From Sperchopsis tessellata (lineage: Eukaryota; Arthropoda; Insecta; Coleoptera; Hydrophilidae): 33,447 nucleotides of DNA. Position numbers and translations under genes: made by a program. The stretch's first letter is position 1. Every line of letters begins with the position of its first letter. Where the stretch lies: positions 1-33,447 of the forward strand of contig JAWQRN010000235.1 in NCBI GenBank assembly GCA_033557685.1, in the 5' to 3' direction. Shown here one piece after another: positions 1-10,159 of this stretch. The notes under the pieces were generated by a model. The model was given only the letters and a program-made list of their open reading frames with translations, was not told the DNA's origin and made no database searches.

Positions 1-31
1 GAATTCATTTATTGAAGTAACATCACTCGCC

Positions 32-106
32 TTGAAAATGTCCCTTGCAACAGTGGACGGAACGTCGGCACTTGTCATAGCCTCTACACGGTTTCCACCT
101 GGAAAT
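32..106 (+). repeat. Partial copy of the foldback-element end found at 3261-3330
   Basis: The stretch around 38-104 shares the blocks aatgtccc, gcaacagtggac, aacgtcgg and acacggttt, in the same order and orientation, with the right arm of the palindrome at 2911-3346. Only the outer part of the arm is present and no opposing arm follows. A 62-residue open frame over this stretch (32-220) is therefore not taken as a gene. Confidence 0.6.
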
Positions 107-220
107 AACATTCATACAGATACTAACCGTGGAAGTCTATTACATTTAATAACTACAATGAAGGTGTTCCTGGATTGCAGATTCCAGTGTGAACAGGGGG
201 GAAGAATTCTAAACAAATAG

Positions 221-1250
221 TGCCACCAAATACATAAAGTATTAGTGGTTGTGTGAATAAATTATGCGACCAAGTACAGTATCAAGTGGCAGAACTGAAT
301 GAATTTGTCAATATCAAGTCAAAATTATTTTTCACTGTTTCAGAAGCCCTATTTTATATTTAATGAAATATTCCCTCGAAAGCTGTAGCCATTAGTATCG
401 AGTAACTTCTTATTGTTGAGTTGTAACTATCTAGCGCAAACATTTGAGGGGGATCTGTCAACTGTTCAAATCGAGTTAAAAATTAAAACAGAAAAATATA
501 TAATATTTTTCCGTTTATTAAAAACCGGGCTATATTCTTTTGTTATATCGTGAAAATTTGTAAAAGAAAGTTTTATAAATACACCACCACTTATATTCCT
601 GATAATTACGTTTTTTTTTTAAAAAACGTGGAACAATATTTGCTTATTCCTGAACTTGTAAATGATATTTTGTCACTTGCAATTTGTGACCTTGCAACTA
701 GGATTTTTGAGGGTTGTATTTGAATTTACCATCAATTAAATAAAATGACATGAATATATAATTGATACAAATATACCGAAACAAAATATAATATAATTAA
801 GAAAAAAATATGAAAATAACAATGATTGTTCTACATCGCATAAGATAATATAATAATACATAAGTATATAGATCACCGAAAAGAAATTGATTCGTTATTG
901 AAAAAAATTAAATTTAATGAAAACTGGCAATGTTGACATATACGATGGTAAACCATCTATCCTCCATACAATGTAAATGTAAGGGAGCTTATAGAGAGCG
1001 TTTCATAAATATATGGTCAAACTTTAGGGTTAAATTCCTTACTGAGAATTATTCTAGCTATATTTTTTTATTTTTCAAGATTTTTATTTCTAAAGGGGCC
1101 CAAAAATTGGATAATAAAAAGTTTTTCGTTAATATTTCAGAAACCTCTTTGCCAATTTAATTGAGGTTTGGTGTGCTAATTTCACTTGTAAATCTATGTA
1201 TCTTTTGCAAAAACAAAAAAATTATGTATAATAAATTTCAGTAAGGAAGT
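221..1250. other. AT-rich stretch without a recognisable gene
   Basis: No protein family or RNA is recognised. A 76-codon open frame at 930-1160 has low-complexity composition and no motif. Near 1255 the sequence reads catcctgtatattt, which resembles the outer tip seen on many arthropod interspersed repeats and may mark an element end next to the piggyBac relic. Confidence 0.4.
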
Positions 1251-1284
1251 TAAGAAACATCCTGTATATTTCTCAGAGAGACAA

Positions 1285-2312
1285 TACCATTGATGAGGAC
1301 TTTATGTTATACAAACGTTGTCTTGGGTGGGTTCAGTATATAACTATGAAGTGATCACGTTTTAGGATAAAACTTTATCTACTGAGCGAGTCAAAAACCA
1401 ATTATTATTTTCCAGCAAAATTTAAAGGTACAATCGTAGATGAGAAATATAAATATATACCCATAATCTGTCATGTGATACTATTATTTCATGATCCCTT
1501 GCTGGGCCAGGAATATTATTTGATTACAGACAATTTTTATACGTCACCACAGCTTGGTAATTATCATATACTGCAGAAAACTAACATATATGGACAGTGT
1601 ACCGTGTGTAAATGAGTGTGAAATCGAATGAGAAAAATATTTGCTGCCATCAATTAATAATCCAGAAAAAGCAAGCCCAAATAAAACTGGTAAATATAAA
1701 ATACTATCATGAAACTGAGTGTCCTCATTAACTACAATGGCACTATGTGAGGTATAGAACGTTTAGCTTTAGATCAACATTAATAGAAAAATCTTTTATT
1801 TTCTAAAAAAAATGGTGGTCAGAATGACCAAAAATTACTTCACGACTGTTTTGAAATTATTTTCGAGTCTTCTTGTAATTATTGGTGGACTGTTATATAG
1901 TTTAAAAGAAACATGATTGATCAGGAACTGGATTCATTCTGTGTCTGGTGTCTTATGTGTGGAAAACAGCATTTACCTTCTTCCTTAAAGAATGGTTTGC
2001 AGGAATCATTTTGATTTTTTCCGAATACTGCCTGCTTCTGCCCCCATATGAGAATGCCATACACCACAATGCTATGAGGCAACTCGTACAGAAATATTAA
2101 AGACAAGAAAGCCTCGAAAAAGAGGAAGACTTTTGAATGGTGACAATCCACCTGTACCTCAGACTACAGCCAAATTATCAAGGACACAGAGGCAGTGTCA
2201 CGTATGTAAGAATACGCCAAGGAGAGAAAAGAAAAGTGTATACGAGATTCATGTGCCAAGAATGTGTCATTGCACTGTTTTGCAGATTATCATATCCTTA
2301 AAAATAATTTAA
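1285..2312 (+). pseudogene. piggyBac-family transposase relic
   Basis: Fragments in three frames follow the order of a piggyBac transposase (DDE_Tnp_1_7). At about 1290-1400 it reads IDEDFMLYKRCLGWVQY followed by FRIKLYLLSESK. At 1430-1470 it reads GTIVDEKYKYIP. At 1500-1560 it reads DPLLGQEYYLITDNFYTSP, where the DNFYTSP block carries a conserved catalytic Asp. The C-terminal Cys-rich domain survives at about 2185-2300 (RQCHVCK, then C..N and LHCFADYHILK after a frameshift), matching the zinc-binding tail of PGBD4-like proteins. Stops and at least three frameshifts lie between these blocks, and the N-terminal half and both terminal repeats are not recognised. It is a dead copy; the family assignment is firm because blocks are collinear over ~1 kb. 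Confidence 0.82.
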
Positions 2313-2599
2313 TTAGTTAATTTTTACAAATAAAATTTAACATTCTTAATTTCCTTTATAAGTATATAATTAATTAAAAGAAAATATATAAGAATTTTAA
2401 AAATAAAATAAATGGAATTCATCTCTCAGCATAGCGATGAGTACAGATGAGCCAAGCTTAGTGATATCGAGCTCCCCACTAAGGACAAGAGAAAGGGACG
2501 CGGTCATGAAGTACTGTTGCCAAGAGTACGAAATGGGTCTTACAACAATGTCTCATAGCTGTACGAGCGCATGTTTAATATCGAACGACGTATTTTTTG

Positions 2600-2692
2600 A
2601 ACATTAGTAAAATACGCACACTCATTTTTGCAGGCTAAAGTGCGTAAAAAATGTGCGTATTATCCTCAAGAATTTACGGTATGTATAATAAA
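2600..2692 (-). repeat. Possible solo terminal repeat of a DNA transposon
   Basis: Read on the minus strand, the stretch begins accgtaaattcttgagg, then ataatacgcac, and contains a second tgcgtattttac block about 45 bases further on. This resembles the 'accgtatt..cgagtataagacgcac' ends of some pogo/Tigger-like elements (family comparison from memory). No partner end was found, so the call is tentative. Confidence 0.3.
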
Positions 2693-2824
2693 ATAAGAAC
2701 GGTTAAAAGGCCAGGATCTTTGAAACCTACAAAGAGACACTTTCATGAATTTATATCATCAATAGAGAAAAAAGCGTCTACTAGAGGTGCTCCTTTTGCT
2801 ATAACAAGAAATAACTCTGAATAG
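2681..2824 (+). other. Short open frame of unknown origin, 47 codons
   Basis: An ATG-to-TAG frame encodes a basic, protein-like peptide that includes KRPGSLKPTKRHFHEFISS. The composition is not the Lys/Asn/Phe/Ile-rich noise seen in other AT-rich frames nearby. No family is recognised. It could be a remnant of a transposase N-terminus or of a host exon, or chance. It lies between a TIR-like sequence and the palindrome at 2911. Confidence 0.2.
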
Positions 2825-2910
2825 AAGAATGGCAAAGAAACAGTACTATGTTAAACTTAGTAATGTAAAATTAAGTTTTTTATTTGGTTTTTTATTATTT
2901 CTACAATATT

Positions 2911-3346
2911 TTCAGGTTTTCCGATAACCGTGTGTTGACTTTTCTTTTTACCAACGTTTCATCCACCGTTGCAGGGAACATTATCAAGATATGTCACTCT
3001 TAAAACTGCTAATTGTAGATTGCCTTCTAGCTCGGAAAAGTGCTAGGTGTAGGTGCAGACCAGCTCTTAAAAGTGCTAAGTATATACTGACATGTAGCTT
3101 TCAGAAGTGCTAGTTATAAAATGAAATTTTACCTATGACTAGTACTTCTGAGGGCTACATGCCAGTTTTTGTTAGCACTTTTTAGAGCTGGTCGGTACCT
3201 ACACCGAGCACTTTTCAGAGCTACATGGCAATCTACAATTATCAATTTTAAGAGCTACATATGTTGATAATGTCCCCCGCAACAGTGGACAAAACGTCGG
3301 AAAAACGAAAAGACAACACACGGTTTTCTCACAGAAAACCTAAAGA
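2911..3346. repeat. Foldback-type palindrome with ~34-bp tandem subrepeats
   Basis: The left arm (about 2911-3117) and the right arm (about 3138-3346) are imperfect reverse complements over some 205 bp, around a loop of roughly 20 bases. Outer blocks are aaccgtgtgttg, then aacgtttcatccaccgttgc and acattatca. The inner part of each arm is built of about four units starting near 2994, 3028, 3062 and 3095, each with the core agctc..aaaagtgcta followed by a variable tail. Long inverted repeats made of short tandem units are the hallmark of foldback (FB/Galileo-like) elements. No transposase lies inside, so this would be a non-autonomous copy. Confidence 0.8.
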
Positions 3347-4089
3347 TACTTTCTGTGGCCATAGAAGTCTACATACTGAATTGCTCCTACTATACTTTTG
3401 TAACATGTACACATTTTATATTAGGTTGTCATTTCAGTAAACCCTCGCAATTCACGGTTTCATGTTTGCTTATTCATAAAAAATTTCAACTGGTCTAAAA
3501 TTGTAATGTCCATGGCCAGATAAAACAGTATTTGCAGGAGTGCATGAATGTAATAATTTCTGTCACATAAGTATTGTTTTACGATAAGTATGGAATTGTT
3601 CCTGCGTGCGTATGTTTTTTATTTTTTAAGCATCTTAGCAGATGACTTTCTATTGTGTATAAAAAGTTTTATTACCTCATGAAAATATGAATTCTATTAA
3701 AAAGGCAAAGGAGATTATGCCATTATAATGTAAGATTAATTTATTAGATAAACTATAATCGATTAATAAAGAAATTTGAAGAAACAAATGTGCTATATAA
3801 TAAATGTTTGGATAAAATGTTTGGACAAATTGTTCACTCAATACAGGAAAACATCTTTATCAATATTTTAGAGAAATTATTGAGAATATTGGCGGTTAAC
3901 TTTTTTAACGAGTAAAGGGGGGTTTGAAAAGTTTCAAAAACTATAATGTCTTCACAACAATTAACCTGTGGGCGAATCTGTATTTGTATCAGAAACACTA
4001 GTGGATACCTCATCAAATCTATGCTCATCTACATGTCATTAAATCCAAGTGATTTAAAAAGAAACACATAAAAGAGTAAAGGGCTAGAA

Positions 4090-4890
4090 AGAAAACATCG
4101 TCTATAAATTATTTAATAATTCAATTGACCGGCTTCGAGGCATCTTACCTCATCTTCAGGACAGACTTTAAATGAAAAATATGGCTTATTAGTAGATGTA
4201 AAATAAACATGAACAAACAAACAATCAAATGTATATGACAAACAACAATTTAAAATATCACATATAAATCAAGCCATAATGGACAGCAAGGAAAGTGCAG
4301 ACAAGAAATATGAATTCGAAAACAAGTGAAAAACACAAAATCAAATGTTAAAACACCTAGTTAAAAAAGACATTATAAAAACAAAGAACTAATGGGAAAA
4401 TGTCTTAAGTCGTAATGCATGCTGCGACAGATGTAGATGATACATTAATTCCACAAGAATACTGTAAAATAAATTGACAACATTGAAAGATACAAACCAG
4501 CAGTTTGCAATTTGAAGCTACAATACCGGAATTTTAAATAGCATTAGAAGGAGTGACTCAAATTTGTAAAAAGAATGTTGTTCAATACTCTAATTTTATC
4601 AATGGCAGTCAACAAATGAAACCACTAGTCTCATCTTCAAAGGAGGGTTGTGTATTTTAGGCAGCCCATATAACCTAGGTATCAGTGGATTCATTAGGAA
4701 GGATAACTTTTCAAAGTACCTTATAGAAGAATGAATTAAGAAAGCTAGGAAATTACTTAACCCTTCTGTTGAAAGACGGCAACAGGTTAAAACTCAATTC
4801 ACGAACATGTAGATTACTGTGAAGCACGTCCTCCACACCGGCTACATAATCAAACCTTCTCACTATTACCAAACAATCACCCTTATCTGT
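4090..4890 (-). mobile_element. Penelope-like element fragment nested in the Tigger element
   Basis: On the minus strand, about 4730-4585, the translation includes PLIPRLYGLPKIHNPP, then LRPIVS-like MRLVVSFVDC. This is the conserved entry block of Penelope-like reverse transcriptase (usually YGLPKIHKP...LRPIVSS). Upstream codons (4880-4730) fit only with frameshifts. The downstream RT motifs and the GIY-YIG domain are missing. About 4160-4125 the minus strand reads cctgaagatgagg, an 8-base loop, cctcgaagccggtc, the type of tail that ends PLE copies and resembles the tail at 10043-10075. The copy is thus internally deleted, with RT start and 3' end retained. Boundaries are approximate. Confidence 0.62.
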
Positions 4891-4984
4891 ATTATGCAAG
4901 ACAAATCTCTCTACTTAATCTTAGTCTTGACAGATCTCAAAAGCTTAGATTGGTCACAATTATAAACATATTTATTAAATAAAG

Positions 4985-5560
4985 AATGTTTTTCAGTTTA
5001 TTGGAAAACAAATATACAAGTATGGGTAACAGCTAAGCTTTTTACAGAGCAGTTTCATGAATGGCTTATGCCTGAGGTTAAGCATTAATTAGCTTTGAAA
5101 TACTTATTATAATTTCAAGTGCTTTTCCTAATTGATAATGCACTAGGACATCCAAGCAGTTTAATGCTAATGCTAGCCCACCCGAATGTAGAAGTTGTTT
5201 TCTTGCCACTCAATACATTACTTTTTCAACCACTAGACCAAGGTATGATTGCTGCTTTTAAAATCAATTATGTTAGAACTTTTACCGCCATGAAAATATG
5301 GTAAAGGAGTCCAGCTTAATCGTAACCCAAAGTTGACAAAAAGCACGGCCAATGTAAATGATGTGGTCACCAGCATAGTAGCAATAACACAAGGAATAGG
5401 AGACGGAGGCTTTGACAACATCAAGTCAGTGGATATTCAAGAACTTATTGAGTCTTAAGCAGATGAACTTACCATAGAAGAGTTGGATGAATTGAACCAA
5501 AATAATTCTGACGGATGTCATGATATTGTTGTACCATAATAAAATCTCTAAATTAAATAT
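4985..5560 (+). pseudogene. Tigger/jerky-type DDE transposase C-terminal half
   Basis: The frame beginning near 5020 reads WVTAKLFTEQFHEWLMPEVK, then LFLIDNALGHPSSL, then NVEVVFLPLNTLLFQPLDQG and MIAAFKINYVRTF. This is the DDE_1 (Tigger, jerky, CENP-B-like) catalytic core: the second Asp in LIDNA.GHP and the third in QPLDQG are both present. A frameshift near 5300 is followed by DVVTSIVAIT and ELTIEELDELNQN, matching the acidic helical tail of the family. In-frame stops occur at about 5087, 5108 and 5456. It lies just inside the right TIR of the 3436-5690 element, as expected for a transposase C-terminus. Confidence 0.85.
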
Positions 5561-5859
5561 TTACCATCTACATGAAACTTTCAAAAAGTGTTTGAAACAG
5601 ATCTGAGATATGGAGAAAAGCATCAAATTTTAAAGAAAAGACCTGAACAAAAACAAGTCATGTAAAGTCCGTGAATAGCAAGGGTACTGTATTACAGAAT
5701 AAAAATATTGGTTTTTGATTAAATTTTTTGTATTATTTTGTCCTCAAATAAACAATAATATTTTATCGCAATCTTTAAAAAAAAATGTGCATTAAGTTAA
5801 TGGGATTTTTGAGTTTCAATAAATATTACCTATATTTGAAAAAAATATTGATAGGAAAG

Positions 5860-5934
5860 TTTATTCAACTGAACTGTTATTTCTTGAATTTTACTCAGTA
5901 AAAAGCAAAAGTTTAATGAAGTAAATTCTTTATT
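5860..5934 (-). terminator. Candidate poly(A) signals of the zinc-finger gene
   Basis: Two AATAAA hexamers on the minus strand, at 5934-5929 and 5865-5860, lie 254 and about 320 bases downstream of the stop codon at 6190-6188. The region 5691-6187 contains no other feature and would be the 3' UTR up to the Tigger end. AT-rich DNA makes chance hexamers common, so which one is used cannot be decided. Confidence 0.4.
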
Positions 5935-6187
5935 CATTAATACCTTCAATTTCTTCTAGTGACTTACACTTCCTTTGGATTTGACCTGCTCAATTGTGAA
6001 TGAATACAAGGGATTGTTTTTCAAACAATTTTTTTCGACTTTGATATTGTTTTACAATGGTAAACCTGAATTTTAATTTCATATCACTTAAATTTGCTTC
6101 AATTTCGAAAGAAAGTTATCAATAATTAGTTAAAGACTAATTATCTAGTTTAATGTACATTTCAGATAACTATTACATTTTATAAAA

Positions 6188-6627
6188 TTAATTATCAGAC
6201 TCTGTATTAGTTTCTTGTTCATTTTCCTCGGGTTTAATTTCAACGAGATCTTCAGAAGGTTGTTGACTATTAGCTTGTTCTTGTGCATGCTTTTTCCTAT
6301 GTCGTCTAACAGAACTTGGATCCCTAAATACCTTGTTACAAACGTTGCACGAATAAAAGAGTGGCTGTGATGTATCACTATGTTTCAATAAATGTCTTTT
6401 TAATGCACTTGAGTTGGTGTAACCATTGAGACAAATCATACATCTGTAAGGAGTTTCACCAGTATGTGTTCGAACGTGAACTGTTAAATTGCTCTTTAAT
6501 GCAAAAGTTTTTCCACAATACGAACAGATGTGATTTTTTTCTCCTGTATGTGTTGACATATGATACTTCAAATGCTGCAGTTGGGTGAATGCTTTGGAGC
6601 AGAGATTACATTTATGTTTCTTTTCAC
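6188..6627 (-). CDS. C2H2 zinc-finger protein, last coding exon
   Basis: This exon encodes the C-terminal 146 residues of a multi-finger C2H2 protein, probably a nuclear DNA-binding regulator. The acceptor is tttctgttttag, with the exon starting at 6627; its first two bases complete a Gly codon begun in the exon at 25789, restoring the linker HKGEKKHKC. Four fingers follow: CNLC...HMSTH, CSYC...HVRTH, CMIC...HLLKH and CNVC...HRKKH, joined by THTGEK/THTGET linkers except for a longer spacer before the last. The final 30 or so residues are acidic (EIKPEENEQE) and end at TAA 6190-6188. There are no internal stops, unlike every transposon frame around it, which argues for selection. Finger count alone does not identify an orthologue, so no symbol is given. 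Confidence is high for the exon and moderate for its exact partner exons. Confidence 0.93.
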
Positions 6628-7619
6628 CTAAAACAGAAACATTAATTGTAAATTGAAAAGAGATACATCTTTATTCAAAATAATAATGTCAAATCAAAAC
6701 AGTATATAAATCTCTATTATAATAAATTCAAAATGTGTAAAATAATTTAAATTATTTAAATGTTCAACAGAAACAACTCTTCCATAGAATACAAGGCCTT
6801 TCCCATCAAACCATTCTTCAGCTTATTTGCAAAAACCTAGCACTTCGTTTTTTGATCTCACTACATGATTTATAATACAATCTCAGAATGTCCTGTCTCT
6901 AAGATCTTATGAAGAAGCTTGGGAAGGTAAGTATCCTGTGATTCTGAAAATACAAATAGGTTACTCTAGCTGCATTAAGACCAATTATTTTTGATATTTG
7001 TTGAATAGTATATACTGCCGAAGACAACTTTAACTGTAGATGGTCTATTTCAGAATGCTAAGTGAATCAAGGTAAATACCCAGGTTTGGTGTCAGGATAG
7101 GAATATGTCTAATAAACTTTAGCTGTTAAGAAATCATTACCTTTAACGATTTATACACATTTTTGAGAAGTATAATTTTTTAACTTCAACATTAGGTCAT
7201 AAGTTCAGCTTGTTTAACTTGTTGCCTGTTTCTTTTTAACTTTCTTTGTACGACTTTATAGACATTATTCCATATGAGCGTCACAAGGGGTAGAAGATGT
7301 ACACCCGTCAGGAGTCAGTAACAATGTTGGTAAATATTTGCCTTTGGATATGCGATAGCCAGATATTGATTTCAGTCTCTATACCAGGACTGTGCAAACT
7401 GTGGTCCTTGTCAGACATTTTTGAGTGCTCACTAATTGAATACTGAAACATACGTAACTTTTTTACTGACACACTTGCCATTAACTGATATGATTTGTAA
7501 GAACGACTCCATGTGGTTAACTTTATTTTATAAGTCCCACAATTTCTAGATGATAAATTAAATCTATAAATAATGCATTAAGCTAATTTGTACTTAATTT
7601 TTCAAAATTTGACTTACAT

Positions 7620-8985
7620 TGTTTCATAGTTGTTTTGTTTTTGCTGTATGTAGGCAGATGGAATACCATTTTGGAATAAAGGTTATACCTAGTTGTAACC
7701 TAGGTACTAATTTTCGCACCGTGTGATTGTGGTCAATAGTGATACATCTCTTACGAAAACCTGCCAGTTCTTTAGGTTGATAAGAATTGAATTGGTCTGA
7801 ATGGCGGTTCTTAATTATTTTTGAAAGGATCTTATAAGTCACCAAAGTGAGACTGATTGGACGGAAATTTGTCAGATCTTCTTAATTTTTTTGGGGATTA
7901 AAATAATTGTTGCATTCTTCGAAGTTGCTGGTATCTCTTTTTTTCTATGCATGACATACACTTTTGTCAGATCCTGTGTTCCCCTGTTACTTTTCTACAC
8001 TCATTGATTTTAGAGCATTTGCAACTTCTTCGGATGATATTGATGGAATGCTTTTCTCGGAAGAGATGTTTATATGGTCACGTTCATCTCGATATAGTTT
8101 TTGGCCACTTCAAGGATTTTATATCTATTATTAACTCTCTCACTTTTTTCAGATCTGTGGGCTATTATTTGTTTTATCCCAATTATAACTCCGTTTCACC
8201 TGTTTATTGCTCCTATGCTGTTCTATGGCCGGGGTGTGGCTTCATAATTGCATCTTCTTACATCTTCCTTTATTCACTTTTTACTGATCTTTGAAAGTTA
8301 CACATACTCTATATTCTGCCTTTTTGTCTGAATTTTACTTATCTTATTATATTTGAAAATTTTCAACTCCTTTTTACTATTAGCAGATCCACCTATGACT
8401 CTGGCCAGATCTGTTATTATATGAAACACTGAAATCTGTTCTTAAGCTCTACTGAAATACTTCTTGAATAGATTTTAGATGGTCCAAGTTCATTTAACGA
8501 AACGGTGATCACTGCACAGTCTTGTACGATGAATTTTCTGTTAGTGAATATATAATTAATCTCGTTCGTGGTTTTGTTAGGATTTTACAAGATCCATTCG
8601 CATGATGTTTTCTTAGCAAACATGGTATTTGCTATATACAGACTACAAATTAAACAAGTCTGTTGTCTCATCCAAATCTTTTTCCAAAGCCAAATGTACC
8701 TACAATCTGATCTGGTTGCTTTTTCCTACTTTTGCATAAAATATGCATTTGAACTTTCATGAAGATCTCTCACCTCTTTTGTGAACTGTGAAACAAACTT
8801 CACAATTTCTTCCATTGTTAGTGTCATGATAGAATAATGCATGTACACTTGTTGGATAAACTCTTGTGCTTTTCTTCTGACTTCTCTCAGACCTATAATA
8901 TCCAATTAATTTTCCAGCTCTATTAGTTCCGCTTCGCTGAATAATGTGCAGCAGTTATAAGTGCACACATTTAATATTGTCCCTG
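7620..8985 (-). pseudogene. RTE-like (endonuclease-RT) LINE relic
   Basis: On the minus strand the apurinic-endonuclease part comes first. Near 8925-8860 it reads IIGLREVRRKAQEF, the LGLSEVRR-type block. At 8640-8510 it reads ANTMFAKKTSCEWIL, then NPNKTTNEINYIFTNRKFIV, matching the 'W.SPDG.TKNEIDYIL.N' block of RTE and BovB-type endonucleases. RT begins at about 7875 with FRPISL, then YKILSKIIKNR and SYQPKELAGFRKRC.TIDHN (7830-7720), the Q.GFR.G.ST.DHI block. The linker at 7900-8350 is badly decayed, and the palm motif with the YADD box and the rest of RT are missing past 7620. Several stops and frameshifts are present. Assignment to RTE rather than another EN-bearing LINE rests on the endonuclease and QPKE.AGFRK blocks. 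Confidence 0.75.
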
Positions 8986-9049
8986 AATAACGTGGGCTAA
9001 CTTTAATAGAATATTCAGAATCAAAACCACGAAGATTGATATATGACAC

Positions 9050-9678
9050 CATGGTCTGAAAATGGCTGGTTTTTGAAATATGGTGTGCAAGGAGGCTGAA
9101 TAAAAATCATGTCTTTGCAAATATCTTATAAATGTTTTAACGTAACGGAATGAAATTTTGTACGTTTTAACAACTATGGAAATGACAAATTGTGACAAGT
9201 ATTAAAATCCTCAATTTAACCAGGGGCTGGAGTTTTCCAGTCATATTTTTTATTTATAAAGATAGCGCTCTACTAAACTGTAAAAATTTTAACTTTTCAT
9301 TATCAAGAAAAGATATGTTATGTTTTTTCTTCAGATGAACCGTTTTTGAAAAATTAGCAAAATGTTATCAAAGGAGACTTTCCACTTAAATTGATATTTA
9401 ATAGTAAATTCTGTATTGCATCAAAAATAACGAATTGTTTTTATTCAAAGTTAAAATATTTACAGTTTAGAGTGCTATCTTTATAAATAAAAAATTATGA
9501 CATGAAAATGCCAGCCCACCATCTGTATGTTCCGCTCCTGGTTAAACTGAGGATTTTAATACGTGTCACAATTTGTTATTTCTATTGATGTTAAAAATTT
9601 TATTCAGTTAAGTTAAAATTTTTTTGTGATATTTTCAAAAATATGATTTTTATTCTTCCATTTCTGGACCAAATGAGC
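9050..9678. repeat. Large imperfect inverted repeat (second foldback-like structure)
   Basis: The left arm (about 9050-9297) and right arm (about 9447-9678) are reverse complements with indels, around a 150-bp AT-rich loop. Shared blocks include gaataaaaatcat, acaaattgtgaca, gtattaaaatcctca, tttaaccagg and tttataaagatagc. It has no recognised coding sequence and no relation to the palindrome at 2911. It fits a non-autonomous element with long terminal inverted repeats. Confidence 0.72.
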
Positions 9679-9928
9679 ATCGTCAGGTCAATTCAATTAG
9701 AGCCATAGTGAATCTTCTCAGAACAAAGAAGCACATACATGGGATAATTCTCAATAGTCATCTCCTCCATAGGGTGCGTAAAAAGTATTGCATATAGTGA
9801 GATAATTTGCAAACGATTTAACATATAGGTTTGACATTTGGTCCATAAAAAACCATCTTTTATTTTGAGTTTCATTTGTTTTGTGCAACAGGTGTTTGCC
9901 GGATACCGCCATTTTAGATTTTTTTAAA

Positions 9929-9940
9929 TTGTAACAAGGG
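9929..9940 (+). repeat. Target-site duplication, left copy (ttgtaacaaggg)
   Basis: This 12-mer recurs at 10906-10917, directly flanking the PLE dimer. The related repeat at 12189-12358 carries a single diverged copy with no insertion, which supports this being a duplicated target rather than chance. Confidence 0.78.
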
Positions 9941-10159
9941 TCAGAAAATAGAAAATTCGATGTTTTGTAGATAATCTTCATGATTTATAAAATAAAAAAT
10001 ATTGTTGTTCCACAAAGTTTCTTAATATATATATATAATATTGCGGCCGGTTTCGACCACACTCATTCTCAAGCTAAAAACACAATACAACAATTAGCTA
10101 CATGCAAAACAATTAATCAAAACTGCAATCCTACCTTTTGAGTCAGTGAAGGCAATCAA

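Larger units (their letters stand above)
3436..5690 (+). mobile_element. Tigger/pogo-like DNA transposon with both TIRs, interrupted
   Basis: The left end reads cagtaaaccctcgcaattca followed by cggtttcatg (from 3437). The right end, read on the minus strand from about 5688, is cagtacccttgctattcacg followed by gactttacatg, so the two ends are diverged inverted repeats of about 30 bp. A TA follows the right tip (5689-5690); the matching left TA is not preserved. Between the ends lie transposase remains (4985-5560) in the orientation expected for the left TIR being upstream, and a foreign Penelope-like fragment (about 4090-4890). The N-terminal DNA-binding half of the transposase is not recognisable at 3480-4080. 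Confidence 0.68.

Noticed and set aside
32..220. 62-codon frame at the left edge
   Set aside because: It overlaps a foldback-family repeat end and shows no protein motif.
7947..8294. 115-codon hydrophobic plus-strand frame
   Set aside because: It is antisense to the decayed linker of the RTE-like LINE; its hydrophobicity reflects the T-rich strand.
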